Source of the DNA: EX4572-165 sp002254885
Lineage (GTDB): Archaea > Thermoplasmatota > E2 > DHVEG-1
Length of the DNA stretch: 26,034 nt
Reading direction: 5' to 3'
Assembly: GCA_029939595.1 (NCBI GenBank)
Contig: JAOZSQ010000028.1
Coordinates: forward strand, 1-26,034
In this document: positions 23,265-26,034 of the stretch, piece by piece
How positions within the stretch are numbered: position 1 is the stretch's first letter
How the letters are laid out: every line of letters begins with the position of its first letter
Translations under genes and position numbers: made by a program
Notes under the pieces: model-generated
Told to the model about the DNA's origin: nothing
Databases searched by the model: none
The model's input: the letters and a program-made list of their open reading frames with translations, nothing else

Positions 23265-25937
23265 ATGGAAAATAAACCAAAAATTGTATTGGATTTATTG
23301 AAAGAAGAGAAACTTGGTAAACTTAGAGCCATCTCACAAGATGTTCATGAAGAAATTGAGGTTTGTGATAATTGTTCAGAGGATTTTTCTGTGAATAAAT
23401 CCAATGAGATGAATCATAACATTAATGAAGAAAAGATTTTGAATTTCAAGGATAATGAAACTAACTTGCAAATATCCTCAGATAACAAATATCGTTTAAT
23501 CACCGAGAATACCAGCGATCTAATTTCTATGACCACGTTTTCAATGAATCCAGTTTATACTTATATTAGTCCTTCAAATACCAAATATTTAGGATATGAA
23601 CCAGAAGAATTGATTGGCAAAAATAGTTTTGATTTTTTACACCCAGATGATAAAAAGAATTTAACACCCCTAATTAAAAAATATATTTCAATGAAAGCCA
23701 AAAAAATATTAACTGGAAAAGAACATGAAATTGTTGAAAAAGTTGCTTTTCGAGTAATAGATAAATCAGGAAAATGGCATTTTCTAGAAAGCACTGTAAA
23801 TATCGTTGGTAAAGAATTGCTTTTTATTTCAAAAGATATCACTGAACAAAAAAAGATTGAAGAAAAATTGAAAATTAGTGAGCTGAAATATAGTCATCTT
23901 GTCGAGGGAACTGATGATTTTGTTTCAATCTTCAAGGCTGATGGAGAAATTACATATGTTAATCATGCAGCTAAACGAATTTTAGGTTATTCTGACAGCG
24001 AATTCATTGGACAATCCATATTTGATTTTGTTCATTCTGAGGATCTGGAAAAAACTAGGAAAAATTTTATTGATTGGACTGACACACATGTTCAAAAAGT
24101 TAGTTATGAAAACCGTCTGGTGGGAGATGATGGTAAAATTCATTTTATGCTTTGGACAATAAATATTCACTATAATGAGCATGGTGATTTGGAAAAAGTT
24201 CATGGTATTGCCCGTGACATCACTGACCGTAAGAAACTGAATGATCGATTTAAAATGATTGCCAGAGTATCCACAGACCTCATCTATGAATGGAATATTA
24301 ATAATGATACTTTGGAATGGATTGGTGATTTTGATAAAGCTCTTGGTTATAAAGAAGATGAAATACCAAATGATATTGATGCATGGTTGAAACTTATTCA
24401 TCCAGATGACGTGAATAAATTAAAGGATTTTATTGAACAACATAGGACAAGTACTATCCCCCTTAATGAAGAATACCGGCTTAGAAAAAAAGATGGCACG
24501 TGGCTTTACTGGAAAGATAAAAGCATTCCAATCTTAGGTGAAAATGGTTTACCTGTCAAATGGATAGGTGGTTGTAAAAATATTACAGAACGTATAGAAT
24601 CCAAAGAAGCGAAGAAATATGCTGATTCGGTTTTAGAAAAACGCAATTATGCATCTCGTATTTTATTTGATACTTCAATTGAGGTTGAAAAGTCAAACAG
24701 TAAAGAAATATTTGAAATTTTATGTCGTAATCTTCGGAAAATATCAAATGCAAAATATGCAGCCTTAGCATCATTTAATTCAAAAACAAATTGTATTAAA
24801 CTAGAAGCTGTTGATATTGAAGGTGAGGATAATTGTTCCTTAAAGTCCAAAGATTTTGAAAAAGCTATTGAGATTACACCTGATGTAGTTGAGGATATCA
24901 AACAGGAACAAGTCAGAAAATGTGAGGATCATCATAATTGTCTTGTGAGTCTTTTCCCAGAAATCATTATCGATTTTAAAGATTATTCATTTAATAATTC
25001 AGTATGCTATCGTTTATCGTGTGTGCGTGAAGATAATCTTATTGCAGTATGTATGATTCAGTTACCAGATCAAAACAGATTAATAATGAAAGATATGATT
25101 GATACTTACATAAATCTCACGGGTATGATTATCGAAAGAATAAATAATTTAAATTATCTTACAAACTCAGAGGAACTTTATCGAAATCTTTCAGAAAATC
25201 TTGAAAAAACAGTAAATGAAAGAACCATTGAAGTAAAAAAACTTCTTACCATGAAAGATGAATTTATCAACCAACTCAGCCATGATCTTAAAACACCCTT
25301 AGTTCCTCTTGTTACATTAACTCCATTGTTGAAAAAACGTACAGATGGAAAATCAGAAACATTAGAGATAGTAGATGCTATTGAAAAAAGTACAAGACAA
25401 ATGAAAGATATGGTGGATAAAACGCTGCAATTAGCTAGACTTAATTCATCTAAATTAGAACTTAATTTTGAGTGGACCAATCTTTTTATTGAATTGAAAA
25501 ATGCGATTAAAAATAATCAGTATCTATTTGATGAAAATAATATTGATCTTAATAACTTGGTCGATGAAGAAATAAATGTTCAGGTAGATAAAAACCAGCT
25601 ATATGAAGTGTTAAAAAACCTATTTACAAATGCGGTTAAATACTCAAAGGACAATAAAGGCAATATTATTATTAATGTCGATCAAGGAGAAGAAGAAAAT
25701 ATTGTTGTTTCTGTGAAAGATGATGGAATTGGCCTGACAAATGAACAACAGACACTAATTTTTGATGAGTTTTATAAGACTGATGAAAGCCGTCATGATA
25801 TTGCCTCATCTGGCCTGGGTCTTTCTATATGTAAACGGATCATTGAATTACATGATGGAAAAATATGGGCAGAAAGTGATGGTCTTGGAAAAGGTTGCAC
25901 GTTTTATTTTACATTAAAAACAGGAGGGAAAAAATGA
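23265..25937 (+). CDS. Cytoplasmic PAS3-GAF histidine kinase with EKLG head
   Basis: Soluble histidine kinase of 890 aa. It begins with the EKLG motif (residues 5-32) and a CDNC pair at 34-37. PAS domains lie at about 72-195, 203-322 and 326-444, a GAF-like domain at about 462-627, a coiled coil at 630-660, and HisKA with H673 in 'FINQLSHDLKTPLVPL'. The HATPase domain has N789, DDGIGL at 819-824 and SSGLGLS at 848-854. The catalytic half is close to that of the 7TM kinase at 6544 ('FDEFYKTDESRHD'). The GAF part is cysteine-rich (C510, C524, C553, C559, C581, C586, C596), which might bind a cofactor; that is inference. Only a weak AGGT precedes the ATG. Its TGA overlaps the next ATG as ATGA. 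Confidence 0.94.
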   Translation: MENKPKIVLDLLKEEKLGKLRAISQDVHEEIEVCDNCSEDFSVNKSNEMNHNINEEKILNFKDNETNLQISSDNKYRLITENTSDLISMTTFSMNPVYTYISPSNTKYLGYEPEELIGKNSFDFLHPDDKKNLTPLIKKYISMKAKKILTGKEHEIVEKVAFRVIDKSGKWHFLESTVNIVGKELLFISKDITEQKKIEEKLKISELKYSHLVEGTDDFVSIFKADGEITYVNHAAKRILGYSDSEFIGQSIFDFVHSEDLEKTRKNFIDWTDTHVQKVSYENRLVGDDGKIHFMLWTINIHYNEHGDLEKVHGIARDITDRKKLNDRFKMIARVSTDLIYEWNINNDTLEWIGDFDKALGYKEDEIPNDIDAWLKLIHPDDVNKLKDFIEQHRTSTIPLNEEYRLRKKDGTWLYWKDKSIPILGENGLPVKWIGGCKNITERIESKEAKKYADSVLEKRNYASRILFDTSIEVEKSNSKEIFEILCRNLRKISNAKYAALASFNSKTNCIKLEAVDIEGEDNCSLKSKDFEKAIEITPDVVEDIKQEQVRKCEDHHNCLVSLFPEIIIDFKDYSFNNSVCYRLSCVREDNLIAVCMIQLPDQNRLIMKDMIDTYINLTGMIIERINNLNYLTNSEELYRNLSENLEKTVNERTIEVKKLLTMKDEFINQLSHDLKTPLVPLVTLTPLLKKRTDGKSETLEIVDAIEKSTRQMKDMVDKTLQLARLNSSKLELNFEWTNLFIELKNAIKNNQYLFDENNIDLNNLVDEEINVQVDKNQLYEVLKNLFTNAVKYSKDNKGNIIINVDQGEEENIVVSVKDDGIGLTNEQQTLIFDEFYKTDESRHDIASSGLGLSICKRIIELHDGKIWAESDGLGKGCTFYFTLKTGGKK

Positions 25938-26034
25938 GTAAAGAGAAGATTTTTAGGGTGAATGAACCGGACATTGTTAAAGAGATGAAAGAACAAGAAA
26001 AAATTGGTATGTTAAACTGTAGGATACAAGACCT
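25934..26034 (+). CDS. Start of another EKLG-head sensor (cut by window end)
   Basis: The first 33 codons of a gene that overlaps the kinase stop by ATGA and has GGAGGG 5 nt upstream. It reads MSKEKIFRVNEPDIVKEMKE, then QEKIGMLNCRIQD, which is the same N-terminal motif as the other sensors. It is likely a PAS protein or kinase in the same operon, but no domain beyond the motif is visible here. Confidence 0.8.
   Translation, partial: MSKEKIFRVNEPDIVKEMKEQEKIGMLNCRIQD

Noticed and set aside
1..26034. CRISPR array, intact insertion sequence, integrase or rRNA gene
   Set aside because: No regularly spaced repeats, no complete transposase or integrase, and no rRNA-like sequence were found on either strand.

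Overview
The window reads as an AT-rich chromosome segment from an archaeon. The archaeal signs are a DNA primase large subunit with a 4Fe-4S ligand set, a NucS/EndoMS-type nuclease, TATA boxes 25-27 nt upstream of several start codons (a leaderless pattern), and a tRNA with no encoded CCA. A mesophilic, sediment-type euryarchaeon, perhaps Thermoplasmata-like, fits the density of PAS sensors and the low GC. That placement is inference, because no rRNA or lineage marker is present.

Layout. (1) Positions 1-4105, plus strand: a double-Cache methyl-accepting chemotaxis protein, CheW, and a small VIT/CCC1-like membrane protein. No CheA is present. (2) 4200-5794, minus strand: a CheY-like receiver followed 5 nt later by an unfamiliar 405-aa protein that appears to be three degenerate copies of one ~125-aa unit. 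(3) 6132-15623, minus strand: a tightly packed six-gene sensory operon made of a PAS protein, a PAS histidine kinase, a PAS/GAF protein without kinase, a 7TM + double-Cache + HAMP protein without kinase, a 7TM-PAS histidine kinase and a receiver. (4) 15768-17030: a small eight-cysteine protein transcribed away from the operon, a zinc-ribbon protein and a ribbon-helix-helix protein. (5) 17217-19749: an information-processing block of NucS, thymidylate kinase and PriL. (6) 19905-20668: a 48-aa small protein behind a strong promoter and a four-TM protein. (7) 20766-22880: a tRNA with anticodon CAU, then an AAA+/DUF4143 ATPase flanked by decayed sequence and by several repeats, one of them an inverted 14-nt copy of the tRNA 3' end. 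(8) 23265-26034, plus strand: another PAS/GAF histidine kinase, overlapping by ATGA the start of a further sensor that runs off the window.

How the genes may work together. Five cytoplasmic sensor proteins, in two separate clusters, begin with variants of the same ~28-residue N-terminal motif built around EKLGxL. Two kinase-less sensors end in a coiled coil with an (I/V)GRExKM motif, and each is encoded just before or after a kinase. This suggests multi-subunit sensory complexes in which kinase-less sensors dock on cognate kinases and signal through stand-alone receivers. It is inference from architecture and gene order. The best candidates for something undescribed are the EKLG docking motif, the three-repeat partner of the receiver, the eight-cysteine protein, and the repeat-bounded ATPase beside the tRNA.
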